Part shown: positions 1 to 5,259 of the stretch, one piece after another | Numbering within the stretch: position 1 is the stretch's first letter | Layout: each line of letters opens with the position of its first letter | DNA from: Oscillospiraceae bacterium | Lineage (GTDB): Bacteria > Bacillota > Clostridia > Oscillospirales > Ruminococcaceae | DNA length: 5,968 nucleotides | NCBI GenBank assembly: GCA_017472375.1 | Contig: JAFUQL010000162.1 | Coordinates: forward strand, 1-5,968 | Direction: 5' to 3' | The notes under the pieces: model-generated | Databases searched by the model: none | Seen by the model: only the letters and a program-made list of their open reading frames with translations | What the model was told of the DNA's origin: nothing | Position numbers and translations under genes: made by a program

Positions 1-1317
1 AAGGAGGTGGTGGTGGGCGCCAAGCGCGTGCCGCGCCCCACCGCTGTGCCCACGGCCACCCCGGAGGGCACCGCCACCCCGGAGCCCAGCAGCACCCCGG
101 AGGGCACCACCACCCCGGAGCCCAGCAGCACCCCGGAGGGCACCACCGCCCCCGAGGCGACCGCCACCCCGGAGGGCTCCACCACCCCTGAGGCGACCGC
201 CACCCCGCAGGTGACGGCCACCCCGGAAGTGACCGCCACCCCCGAGGTCACGGCCACCCCGGAAGTGACCGCTACCCCCGAGGTCACGGCCACCCCGGAA
301 GTGACTGCCACCCCCGAGGTCACGGCCACCCCGGAAGTGACCGCCACCCCTGAGGTCACGGCCAACCCCGAGCCCACCGCGACTGCCACGGCCACTGTGG
401 AGAACCTGCGGGCGGGCACCGGCCTGCGGGTGATGCCCCTGGGCCTGCGCGTGACCCCGCTGACCACCACCGGCTACGCCCAGTGGCCCGATGAGATCAC
501 CTTCTACGACGTGGCGACCTACACCGCGAAGGACCTGGACAAGTACACCTTCGACCTGAGCACCGCCATCGTGAACGTCAAGACCGGCGAGTACCTGTAC
601 ACCGGCTGGCAGGACATCAACGGCTACAGCTACTACTACACCTCCGACCACAAGGCCCTCACCGGCAGCCAGGTCATCGACGGCGTGATGTACGAGTTCG
701 ACGAGACCGGCGCGCTGAAGCGCAACAGCCGCGGTGTGGACGTGTCCAAGTACCAGGGCAACATCGACTGGAAGGCCGTGAAGGCCTCCGGCATCGACTT
801 TGCCATCATCCGCGTGGGCTACCGCGGCTACGGCAGCGGCCAGCTGGTCGAGGATTCCACCTTCAAGGCCAACATCCAGGGCGCCACCGCCGCCGGGCTG
901 CGGGTGGGCCTGTACTTCTACAGCCAGGCCATCAACGAGGAGGAGGCCGTCGAGGAGGCCAGCATGGTGCTGAGCCTGTGCAAGGGCTACAACATCACCT
1001 ACCCCATCTTCTTCGACACCGAGAAGGTGGCCGGCGATACCGGCCGCGCCGACAACATCGGCAAGGCCACCCGCACCGCCTGTGCCGTGGCCTTCTGCGA
1101 GACCATCCGCAACGCGGGCTACCAGGCGGGCGTGTACAGCTACGCCAGCTGGTTCTACAACGAGCTGAATCTGGCCAACCTGAGCCGCTACAAGATCTGG
1201 ATCGCCCAGTACCGCGACACCCTCAGCTTCAACAGCCGCTACGACATCTGGCAGTACACCAGCCAGGGCACGGTGCCCGGCATCCCCACCAACGTGGATA
1301 TGAACATCGGCTATTGA
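1..1317 (+). CDS. GH25 family lysozyme (N-acetylmuramidase) with Pro/Thr/Glu linker, 5' partial
   Basis: Predicted secreted or surface muramidase that hydrolyses the MurNAc-GlcNAc bond of peptidoglycan. The frame is open to the first base, so the true start lies upstream; the GTG codons at 7-15 directly abut AAGGAG with no spacer and are better read as coding. Counting from the first codon in the window, residues 1-8 (KEVVVGAK) resemble the end of a G5 domain. Residues about 12-130 are a TPE-type low-complexity linker. Residues 141-200 are unassigned. Residues 201-241 (TGWQDING...YYY...TG.QVIDG..YEFDETGAL) resemble a choline/glucan-type cell-wall-binding repeat. Residues 243-438 form the GH25 domain, with GVDVSKYQG at the start, the catalytic-type FFDTE (D339, E341), YKIWIAQY, and DIWQYTSQG near the end. 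A terminator follows directly. The GH25 assignment is firm; the G5 call and surface location are inferences because the N-terminus is missing. Confidence 0.93.
   Translation, partial: KEVVVGAKRVPRPTAVPTATPEGTATPEPSSTPEGTTTPEPSSTPEGTTAPEATATPEGSTTPEATATPQVTATPEVTATPEVTATPEVTATPEVTATPEVTATPEVTATPEVTATPEVTANPEPTATATATVENLRAGTGLRVMPLGLRVTPLTTTGYAQWPDEITFYDVATYTAKDLDKYTFDLSTAIVNVKTGEYLYTGWQDINGYSYYYTSDHKALTGSQVIDGVMYEFDETGALKRNSRGVDVSKYQGNIDWKAVKASGIDFAIIRVGYRGYGSGQLVEDSTFKANIQGATAAGLRVGLYFYSQAINEEEAVEEASMVLSLCKGYNITYPIFFDTEKVAGDTGRADNIGKATRTACAVAFCETIRNAGYQAGVYSYASWFYNELNLANLSRYKIWIAQYRDTLSFNSRYDIWQYTSQGTVPGIPTNVDMNIGY
82..153 (+). repeat. Two tandem 36-nt units in the linker (EPSSTPEGTTxP)
   Basis: Positions 82-117 and 118-153 are near-identical 36-nt direct repeats encoding EPSSTPEGTT(T/A)P. 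They belong to the lysozyme linker and are followed by a degenerate stretch (EATATPEGSTTPEATATPQ) before the next repeat block. Such Pro/Thr-rich segments usually act as extended wall-spanning spacers. Confidence 0.9.
211..372 (+). repeat. Nine 18-nt units (VTATPE) arranged as a 36-nt higher-order repeat
   Basis: Nine consecutive 18-nt units encode VTATPE (the last reads VTANPE). Two DNA spellings alternate: GTCACGGCCACCCCGGAA and GTGACCGCCACCCCCGAG, so the true period is 36 nt, repeated about four times with a few synonymous changes. The pattern points to expansion by duplication of the 36-nt pair, and the copy number is likely to vary between strains. It lies in the linker upstream of the wall-binding and catalytic regions. 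Confidence 0.93.
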
Positions 1318-1337
1318 TGCCCCTGTAAAACAGCAAC

Positions 1338-1376
1338 GCCCCCGCGCTTCCGGTGAAGGAGCGCGGGGGCTTTTTT
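1338..1376 (+). terminator. Intrinsic terminator of the GH25 gene
   Basis: A perfect 11-bp GC-rich stem (GCCCCCGCGCT, 1338-1348, with AGCGCGGGGGC, 1360-1370) and an 11-nt loop are followed at once by six T residues (1371-1376). It starts 20 nt after the lysozyme stop codon, the classic layout of a Rho-independent terminator on the plus strand. Confidence 0.93.
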
Positions 1377-1382
1377 GCACAG

Positions 1383-1412
1383 AAAAAACGCCGCGGCACA
1401 GGGCCGGGCGTT
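1383..1412 (-). terminator. Intrinsic terminator of the LytTR regulator gene
   Basis: Read on the minus strand, AACGCC-CGGC (1412 to 1403) pairs with GCCG-C-GGCGTT (1397 to 1387) around a 5-nt loop with a single bulged C. The T run of six is at 1388-1383. It lies 22 nt past the minus-strand stop at 1435 and only 6 nt from the T tract of the opposing lysozyme terminator. Confidence 0.85.
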
Positions 1413-1434
1413 GCACACTGGGGGGATGGCCGGG

Positions 1435-2199
1435 TCAGGGGAGGTCGGGCGGCTCCGGCGCGGCGATGCCCTCGCTGACAAGGTGGCTGTGGTAGGCGGC
1501 TTTCACCTCGGCAAAGCGGCTGCGGGGCACCGGGATGACCAGCTTTTCGTTGCGCAGCACGATGCCCTCGGGCGCAAGGCAGGTGATCTCGTCCATGTTC
1601 ACCACAAAGGACTTGTGGGGCTGCAAAAAGCGCCGGTTGCGCAGCAGCGGGGCCACCGCCTCGGTGAAGGGCACCCGGATGTTGCGGCTGCGCAGCAGCT
1701 CCCGGTCGGTCTTGTGAAACTCCAGCACATGGCCCACGCACTCCACATAGCGGATCTCGCCGGGGGTCACCAGCCGCAGCCCGGCGGGGGTGTTCACCTG
1801 CAGGCCGGGGCCCTCGCGCAGGTGGGCCAGCCGGGTGAGCAGATCCAGCGAGTTGAACAGCAGGTCGGGGTCCAGCGGGCGGGTCAGGTACTGCAGCGCG
1901 TTCACCCGGTAGGCCTCCATGGCCAGCTCCGGCCCGTTGGCCAGGAAGATGACGGGGGACATCCCATCCCACCGGTGGAGCTGGCGGGCCAGCTCCATGC
2001 CGTCCACATCGGGCAGGGGAAGCTGGATGAAGTACAGGTCAAAGGGAGGCTGGAGCGGGAGCGCATCCAGCAGGGGCAGCCCGCCCGAAAATTCGGTGAC
2101 CTGCAGCCCTGCGCCGGGGTTCATCTCGCGGTAGCGGGCCAGCAGGTCATGAAATTCAGGGTCATTGGGCATATTGCTGCAAACGGCGGCCCGGAGCAT
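1435..2199 (-). CDS. LytTR-family transcriptional regulator with degenerate receiver domain
   Basis: A 254-residue protein with the AgrA/LytR-type layout: an N-terminal receiver-like domain (about 1-125) and a C-terminal LytTR DNA-binding domain (about 133-237). The LytTR part is well conserved, with IRYVECVGHVLEFHK, FLQPHKSFVVNMDEI and IPVPRSRFAEVK. The receiver fold is recognisable (FDLYFIQLPLPDVDG, then YRVNALQYLTRPL), but its active site is gone. The acidic pair is S8/N9, the phosphoacceptor Asp is Q59 (CAG codon), the Thr/Ser is A87 and the Lys is R107. It should therefore bind DNA without classical phosphorylation; this is inferred from residues known to be essential in the family. The start ATG is preceded by GGGAGG with a 7-nt spacer. 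No histidine kinase gene is adjacent. It is transcribed alone from its own promoter, convergent with the lysozyme gene. The target genes are unknown. Confidence 0.92.
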   Translation of the reverse strand: MLRAAVCSNMPNDPEFHDLLARYREMNPGAGLQVTEFSGGLPLLDALPLQPPFDLYFIQLPLPDVDGMELARQLHRWDGMSPVIFLANGPELAMEAYRVNALQYLTRPLDPDLLFNSLDLLTRLAHLREGPGLQVNTPAGLRLVTPGEIRYVECVGHVLEFHKTDRELLRSRNIRVPFTEAVAPLLRNRRFLQPHKSFVVNMDEITCLAPEGIVLRNEKLVIPVPRSRFAEVKAAYHSHLVSEGIAAPEPPDLP

Positions 2200-2252
2200 G
2201 GCGGTTCCCTCCCTTCAAAACTAAAAATAAAGCGAATTGCTATAGTTTTTTT

Positions 2253-2281
2253 AGTTTAGCATGAGGTTGGGCAATTGTCAA
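2253..2281 (-). promoter_or_regulatory. Sigma-A-type promoter of the LytTR regulator gene
   Basis: On the minus strand, TTGACA (2281-2276) and TAAACT (2258-2253) are separated by exactly 17 nt. This would start transcription near 2246 and give a leader of about 47 nt before the ATG at 2199. The -35 matches consensus perfectly and the -10 matches 4 of 6. The sequence further upstream (2285-2325) is rich in short A/T tracts. Confidence 0.8.
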
Positions 2282-2311
2282 ACCTGCACAAAAGCCGGGC
2301 AAATGTCAAGC
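2269..2311 (-). repeat. Direct repeat TTGACAnTTGCCC overlapping the -35 box (candidate operator)
   Basis: The minus-strand sequence TTGACAATTGCCC (2281-2269) recurs as TTGACATTTGCCC (2309-2297), 12 of 13 bases identical, 28 bp apart. The downstream copy contains the -35 hexamer. The upstream copy has no matching -10 at the right distance, so it is unlikely to be a second promoter. A shorter echo (GACATTTTTT) lies at 2327-2318. It may be a binding site for a regulator, possibly the LytTR protein itself, though it does not obviously match published LytTR boxes. Confidence 0.45.
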
Positions 2312-2415
2312 AAAATGAAAAAATGTCGCTGCAGCGGGAAACACCGCCCTGCCCCACGCAGGAAGGTGCAAAAAAAGAGGTGATACCGCAAAAAATAAAG
2401 GGCAGAGGGCGCCGC

Positions 2416-2449
2416 AAAAAAACTCCGGCCCGCACACAGCGGGCCGGAG
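2416..2449 (-). terminator. Intrinsic terminator of the GT2 glycosyltransferase gene
   Basis: On the minus strand, CTCCGGCCCGC (2449-2439) and GCGGGCCGGAG (2433-2423) form a perfect 11-bp stem with a 5-nt loop. Seven T residues follow (2422-2416). It begins 7 nt after the stop codon at 2457. Confidence 0.95.
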
Positions 2450-2456
2450 CGGCACA

Positions 2457-3479
2457 TCAGTTGAACTTGTAGATCTTGCGCAGCAGGCGGTAGCCGGAGA
2501 TGGTCAGGTGGTTGCCCATGCTGCCGGGCAGGTCGGTCAGCGCGCTGACCGAGAAGCGGCGGAAGCGGCGGTACAGGCGCTTGTCGCCGGCCTTCAGCTC
2601 GGCCCACAGCGCCTCCTTCTTCTCCAGGGCCTCCTTGCTGCCGTCGATGGTCAGGAACACCGAGGAGATGGCCACCATCATGGACAGATAGTTCAGCATA
2701 TAGCTGGCCAGCTTCTTCAGCTCGGGGGGGAAGTCGTAGGGGTTGGGGCAGTCCAGCATGATGCGGGTCACCCGCAGCTGCTGGTCCACGCGGCGCACCA
2801 TCACCTGCTCGTTCACCGACTGGTCGGCCCGGCCGATGAAGTAGCGGTACAGGTCCAGGTCCATGTAGTACAGGGTCTTGACCGCGGGCAGCGGCTGGTA
2901 GACGAAGATGTTGTCCACATAGAAGGTGTGCTTGGGCAGCTTCAGGCCGCAGTCCCGCAGCAGCTGGGTGCGGTAGATCACCGAGTGCATCAGGATGTTC
3001 TGGCTGGGGGAGAAGCGGCCGATCTCGCCCCAGGTGAAGATGCGGTCGGTGGGCAGCACATTGCGGTAGTGTACGGTGTGGCTGGTGTTGTCCTCCACAT
3101 GCTCGTAGACGTAGTTGCACAGCAGCAGGTCCACGGGCTGCTCCATGGCGGCAAACTCGCGCAGCTTGGCCATGACCTTCTGCAGGCTGGGCACGTCCAG
3201 CCAGTCGTCCGAATCCACCACCTTGTAGTACAGGCCGGCGGCGTTGGCCAGGCCCTGGTTCACGCCCTCGCCGTGGCCGCCATTGGGCTGGTGGATGACC
3301 CGGACCACATCGGGGTGTTCCGCGGCCCAGCGGTCAGCGATGGCGGGGGTCTCGTCCACCGAGCCGTCGTCCACCAGAATGATCTCGATGTCCTCGCCGC
3401 CCTGCAGCAGCGTCTCCACGCAGTGGTCCATATATGCGGCCGAGTTGTAGCAGGGCACCGCAAAAGTGATCAGTTTCAA
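2457..3479 (-). CDS. Family 2 glycosyltransferase (GT-A fold)
   Basis: A 340-residue cytoplasmic glycosyltransferase expected to move a sugar from a nucleotide donor to a lipid-linked or polysaccharide acceptor. GT2 signatures are FAVPCYN (6-12), IILVDDGS (33-40, nucleotide binding) and VVDSDDW (87-93), which holds the metal-binding DxD (D89/D91). NGGHGEGVNQGL (66-77) matches the usual region between them. The C-terminal 150 residues are less typical, and I see no clear transmembrane segment. I chose the TTG at 3479 because GGAGG (3492-3488) sits 8 nt before it and the protein then begins directly at the first GT2 strand. The same frame stays open to 4469, but that extension is antisense to the neighbouring transferase and has no RBS. 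The gene is monocistronic, with its own promoter and terminator, and diverges from the phosphoglycosyl transferase gene, suggesting a shared role in surface polysaccharide synthesis. Donor and acceptor cannot be read from the sequence. Confidence 0.93.
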   Translation of the reverse strand: MKLITFAVPCYNSAAYMDHCVETLLQGGEDIEIILVDDGSVDETPAIADRWAAEHPDVVRVIHQPNGGHGEGVNQGLANAAGLYYKVVDSDDWLDVPSLQKVMAKLREFAAMEQPVDLLLCNYVYEHVEDNTSHTVHYRNVLPTDRIFTWGEIGRFSPSQNILMHSVIYRTQLLRDCGLKLPKHTFYVDNIFVYQPLPAVKTLYYMDLDLYRYFIGRADQSVNEQVMVRRVDQQLRVTRIMLDCPNPYDFPPELKKLASYMLNYLSMMVAISSVFLTIDGSKEALEKKEALWAELKAGDKRLYRRFRRFSVSALTDLPGSMGNHLTISGYRLLRKIYKFN

Positions 3480-3514
3480 GAGAAGTTCCTCCGAAATATG
3501 TATTGGATGTAGCA

Positions 3515-3533
3515 GCAGCCCGCAGGCTGCGGG
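3515..3533 (-). other. Two mutually exclusive hairpins in the GT2 leader
   Basis: In the predicted leader RNA of the glycosyltransferase gene, CCCGCA/TGCGGG (3533-3528 with 3524-3519, 3-nt loop) and GCAGCC/GGCTGC (3530-3525 with 3520-3515, 4-nt loop) overlap and cannot form together. They lie about 22 nt upstream of the Shine-Dalgarno. They could be a regulatory switch or just GC-rich chance pairing. Confidence 0.3.
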
Positions 3534-3579
3534 TGTGTGCCGCCTGCTTATAAAACGATGCAGCAGCACATACTGCTTC

Positions 3580-3608
3580 ATTTTACCACAATCTCCGCCG
3601 AATATCGA
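3580..3608 (-). promoter_or_regulatory. Probable promoter of the GT2 gene
   Basis: On the minus strand, TCGATA (3608-3603, 4 of 6 to consensus) and TAAAAT (3585-3580, 5 of 6) are 17 nt apart. Transcription would start near 3573 with a leader of about 94 nt. A TTGACC box a little further upstream has no good -10 partner. Confidence 0.5.
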
Positions 3609-3701
3609 GTGTTTTTTACCGGTCAACTTTAAAAAAACGTGTAAAATATTGCGGTTTTCCCCCGCAGGGGCGCCGGAGCCGCCGGTTTTGGCCTGCGGCG
3701 G

Positions 3702-3731
3702 TGGACAAGCTGCGCCCGGCCCATGTATAAT
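3702..3731 (+). promoter_or_regulatory. Sigma-A-type promoter of the phosphoglycosyl transferase gene
   Basis: TGGACA (3702-3707, 5 of 6) and a perfect TATAAT (3726-3731) are separated by 18 nt. The predicted start near 3738 gives a leader of about 63 nt to the ATG at 3801. The leader contains a CGCCCC/GGGGCG hairpin. This promoter is divergent from that of the glycosyltransferase gene, the two -35 boxes being about 95 bp apart. Confidence 0.75.
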
Positions 3732-3800
3732 AGAGGGAGAGAACGACCGAACGCCCCGCCGCGCGCATGGGGCGGCCCGCCCGGAAAGGAGCGCCTTTTC

Positions 3801-4451
3801 ATGTATCAGAAATACGTCAAACGCCTGCTGGATGTGATCCTGTCCGCCGCCGCACTGGTGGTGCTGTGCATCCCCATGGCCCTCATCGCCCTGTGGATCA
3901 AGCTGGACTCCCCCGGCCCCGTGCTGTTCAAACAGCGCCGGGTGGGCAAGGGGAAGGTGCTGTTTGACATCCTCAAGTTCCGCACCATGCGCACCGATAC
4001 CCCCAAGGATATGCCCACCCATCTGCTGAAAAACCCGGAGACCTTCATCACCAAAAGCGGGCGCTTTTTGCGCAGGACCAGCCTGGACGAGCTGCCCCAG
4101 ATCTGGAACATCTTTGTGGGCGAGATGAGCATCGTCGGCCCCCGCCCCGCCCTGTGGAACCAGGACGATCTGATCGCGGAGCGGGACAAGTACGGCGCCA
4201 ACGACATCACCCCCGGCCTGACCGGCTGGGCCCAGGTGAATGGGCGCGATGAGCTGGAGATCCCCGTAAAGGCAAAGCTGGACGGCGTGTATGCGGCCAA
4301 CGTGACCTTCGCCATGGATGCAAAATGCTTTGTGCGCACCATCACCAGCGTGCTGGGGCATGAGGGCGTGGTGGAAGGCGGCACCGGCGCGCTGAAGGAC
4401 GCGCAGGAGAGCGCGCAGAGCGATGCGCAAAAGAATGAGCCGAACGATTGA
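3801..4451 (+). CDS. Monotopic phosphoglycosyl transferase (undecaprenyl-phosphate sugar phosphotransferase, Bac_transf family)
   Basis: A 216-residue membrane enzyme that transfers a sugar-1-phosphate from a UDP-sugar to undecaprenyl phosphate, the first step of exopolysaccharide, capsule or glycoprotein glycan assembly. It is the short, PglC-like form with no WbaP/WcaJ N-terminal transmembrane bundle. It has a basic start (YQKYVKRLLD), one hydrophobic re-entrant helix (about 11-33) with the following LDSPGPVLFKQRRVG, FDILKFRTM (55-63), the catalytic Asp-Glu dyad in SLDELPQ (D96/E97), MSIVGPRP (109-116), and PGLTGWAQVNGR (138-149). The last 20 residues are polar (AQESAQSDAQ). The ATG at 3801 is chosen because GAAAGGAG lies 9 nt upstream and the family begins here; the frame also reads upstream to 3723 but without an RBS. 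The sugar specificity cannot be told. It is divergent from the GT2 gene, a likely pathway partner. No terminator follows. Confidence 0.95.
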   Translation: MYQKYVKRLLDVILSAAALVVLCIPMALIALWIKLDSPGPVLFKQRRVGKGKVLFDILKFRTMRTDTPKDMPTHLLKNPETFITKSGRFLRRTSLDELPQIWNIFVGEMSIVGPRPALWNQDDLIAERDKYGANDITPGLTGWAQVNGRDELEIPVKAKLDGVYAANVTFAMDAKCFVRTITSVLGHEGVVEGGTGALKDAQESAQSDAQKNEPND

Positions 4452-4477
4452 TTTTCGCAATATAGTCATGTTATAAT
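4448..4477 (+). promoter_or_regulatory. Promoter overlapping the phosphoglycosyl transferase stop codon
   Basis: TTGATT (4448-4453) and an extended -10, TGTTATAAT (4469-4477, perfect TATAAT), are 18 nt apart. The -35 box includes the TGA stop of the transferase gene. Predicted transcription starts near 4484 and would serve the ORF at 4555. Confidence 0.7.
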
Positions 4478-4494
4478 TGACCTAGAGACGTGAG

Positions 4495-4523
4495 ACCCGC
4501 AGGTGGAAGGACCGCCTGCGGGT
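4495..4523 (+). other. 9-bp hairpin in the leader of the 4555 ORF
   Basis: ACCCGCAGG (4495-4503) and CCTGCGGGT (4515-4523) form a perfect 9-bp stem with an 11-nt loop. It lies at the 5' end of the predicted transcript, 13 nt before the AAAGGAGG site. No T tract follows, so it is not an intrinsic terminator. It may stabilise the RNA or regulate translation; I do not recognise it as a known RNA family. Confidence 0.5.
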
Positions 4524-4554
4524 GAAAGCCTTGCAGAAAGGAGGGACAGCAGAC

Positions 4555-4968
4555 ATGAAACGAACTTTCAAACGTGCACTGAGCGCTGTGATGGCGCTGC
4601 TGATGCTGCTGGCCCTCGCTGCAGGCCCCCTGCCGGATGAGGGCGCGGCGCTTCAGCTCGTCCATCCGTACCAGCGGGGCGAGGCGGTCGGCCGGGGCGA
4701 GGTCTCCGGCGGCCCCATCCGTGCGGTGATGCGCGGCGGCACGGAGCGTACCTCCATGCCGGATGCCACCTTCCATGCGGCCAGCGGCCTCACCGTCGTC
4801 CATGACAACACCAGGGTGATCCACCGGCAGGCGGTCTGTGTCCAGGAGGAAGAGCAGACCGGCAGCCGCATCACCCGGCTCACCGCGGTACAGCCGGTCC
4901 CGCCCAGCGAGTGCCAGCATGTATCCGGCGGTATGTATCATCTCAGATTATCCGACCCCCCCGGCTGA
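4555..4968 (+). CDS. Signal-peptide ORF of unknown function, possibly decayed or chimeric
   Basis: A 137-residue ORF with a strong AAAGGAGG (4537-4544) 10 nt before the ATG and a good upstream promoter. The N-terminus is a convincing Sec signal peptide: basic MKRTFKR, then a hydrophobic core to about residue 24 ending LALAAG. There is no lipobox Cys. The remaining 110 residues match no family I know and are rich in R, G, V, H and Q, with two Cys (in AVCVQ and SECQH). Codon use changes abruptly after about residue 30. The signal peptide uses CTG and GTG like the neighbours. The rest has Val as GTC 8, GTG 2, GTA 2, and Leu as CTC 4, CTT 1, TTA 1 and no CTG. That is odd for this genome and suggests the mature part may be non-coding or derived from inverted sequence. 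Translation initiation looks real; a functional full-length product is doubtful. Confidence 0.45.
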   Translation: MKRTFKRALSAVMALLMLLALAAGPLPDEGAALQLVHPYQRGEAVGRGEVSGGPIRAVMRGGTERTSMPDATFHAASGLTVVHDNTRVIHRQAVCVQEEEQTGSRITRLTAVQPVPPSECQHVSGGMYHLRLSDPPG

Positions 4969-5259
4969 ACCGGGCGAATCATCGGGCGGCAGCATTTGGC
5001 TGCGGCCCTTGCCTTGCTGCGTCTGTGTGAGAGTGCAGCAGGGCTGTTCGTCTATGGTTCGTCCGGGGGTTTTTGCGCCCGTTTGGGGCCGGCATCAGGC
5101 CGGTCAGTTCCGGGCGGATGAGCCGGGGAAGGTCGGCGGATGACAAACTCTGCCATGCGGCCGATCCGGTCCCTTTGTGCGTGACCCCCTTTCTGGAACC
5201 GAACGGGCAGGCTGGATGCCTGCCCCGGGAATGGAATGGAAAGAGGTCTGTAAAAAACG
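4969..5259 (+). other. Non-coding, structured interval upstream of the receiver-like gene
   Basis: I see no convincing gene in this 291-nt stretch; the ORFs crossing it have no start signals or family likeness. It holds several hairpins: CCCGG/CCGGG at 4960-4974 spanning the preceding stop; GCAGC/GCTGC at 4989-5003; and a 9-bp stem with one G-U pair at 5012-5020 with 5035-5043. A GGGGGTTTTT run at 5066-5075 has no matching stem. No clear sigma-A promoter is visible, so the downstream gene may be read from the 4448-4477 promoter or from one I cannot recognise. Confidence 0.5.
5183..5248 (+). promoter_or_regulatory. Candidate RBS-sequestering stem upstream of the receiver-like gene
   Basis: GACC-CC-CTTTC (5183-5193) can pair with GAAAG-A-GGTC (5239-5248), which contains the only Shine-Dalgarno-like site (AAAGAGG, 5240-5246) of the gene at 5260. 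Inside this helix a perfect 7-bp hairpin, GGGCAGG/CCTGCCC (5205-5211 with 5219-5225, 7-nt loop), would close the structure. If formed, it would hide the ribosome binding site, as in translational riboswitches, protein-bound leaders or RNA thermometers. No ligand class is recognised. Confidence 0.35.

Noticed and set aside
7..15. GTG start codon for the lysozyme after AAGGAG
   Set aside because: The purine run directly touches the GTG codons with no spacer, the product would lack a signal peptide, and the frame is open to the window edge.
82..372. Regular repeats as a CRISPR array
   Set aside because: Units are 18/36 nt with no unique spacers and are in frame within a Pro/Thr/Glu linker.
1375..2259. 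294-codon plus-strand ORF antisense to the LytTR gene
   Set aside because: Shadow composition, begins inside a terminator, and the opposite strand encodes a clear LytTR protein.
2376..2386. AGAGGTGAT, a good-looking Shine-Dalgarno on the plus strand
   Set aside because: No start codon follows at a usable distance; the region is the gap between a terminator and an upstream regulatory repeat of minus-strand genes.
2508..3512. 334-codon plus-strand ORF antisense to the GT2 gene
   Set aside because: His/Val/Gln/Leu-rich composition typical of a shadow frame in GC-rich DNA; no RBS and no family motifs.
3723..3800. Earlier start for the phosphoglycosyl transferase
   Set aside because: This ATG overlaps the -10 box at 3726-3731 and would precede the predicted transcription start; the ATG at 3801 has GAAAGGAG at proper spacing.
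3480..4469. In-frame upstream extension of the GT2 gene to 670 residues
   Set aside because: It runs antisense through the phosphoglycosyl transferase gene, has no RBS, and the family begins at the TTG at 3479, which has a good Shine-Dalgarno. The alternative ATG at 3579 (MKQYV...) also lacks an RBS.
4495..4523. Terminator for the phosphoglycosyl transferase gene
   Set aside because: The stem is strong but there is no T tract after it; the next bases are GAAAGCC.
4471..4941. 156-codon minus-strand ORF opposite the signal-peptide ORF
   Set aside because: No RBS or recognisable motifs; it reads Asp/Gly/Arg/His-rich and its third positions are less GC-biased than those of the plus frame. It is mentioned only because the plus-strand product is itself doubtful.
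5066..5075. GGGGGTTTTT as an intrinsic terminator
   Set aside because: No complementary C-rich arm lies close enough upstream to form the required stem.
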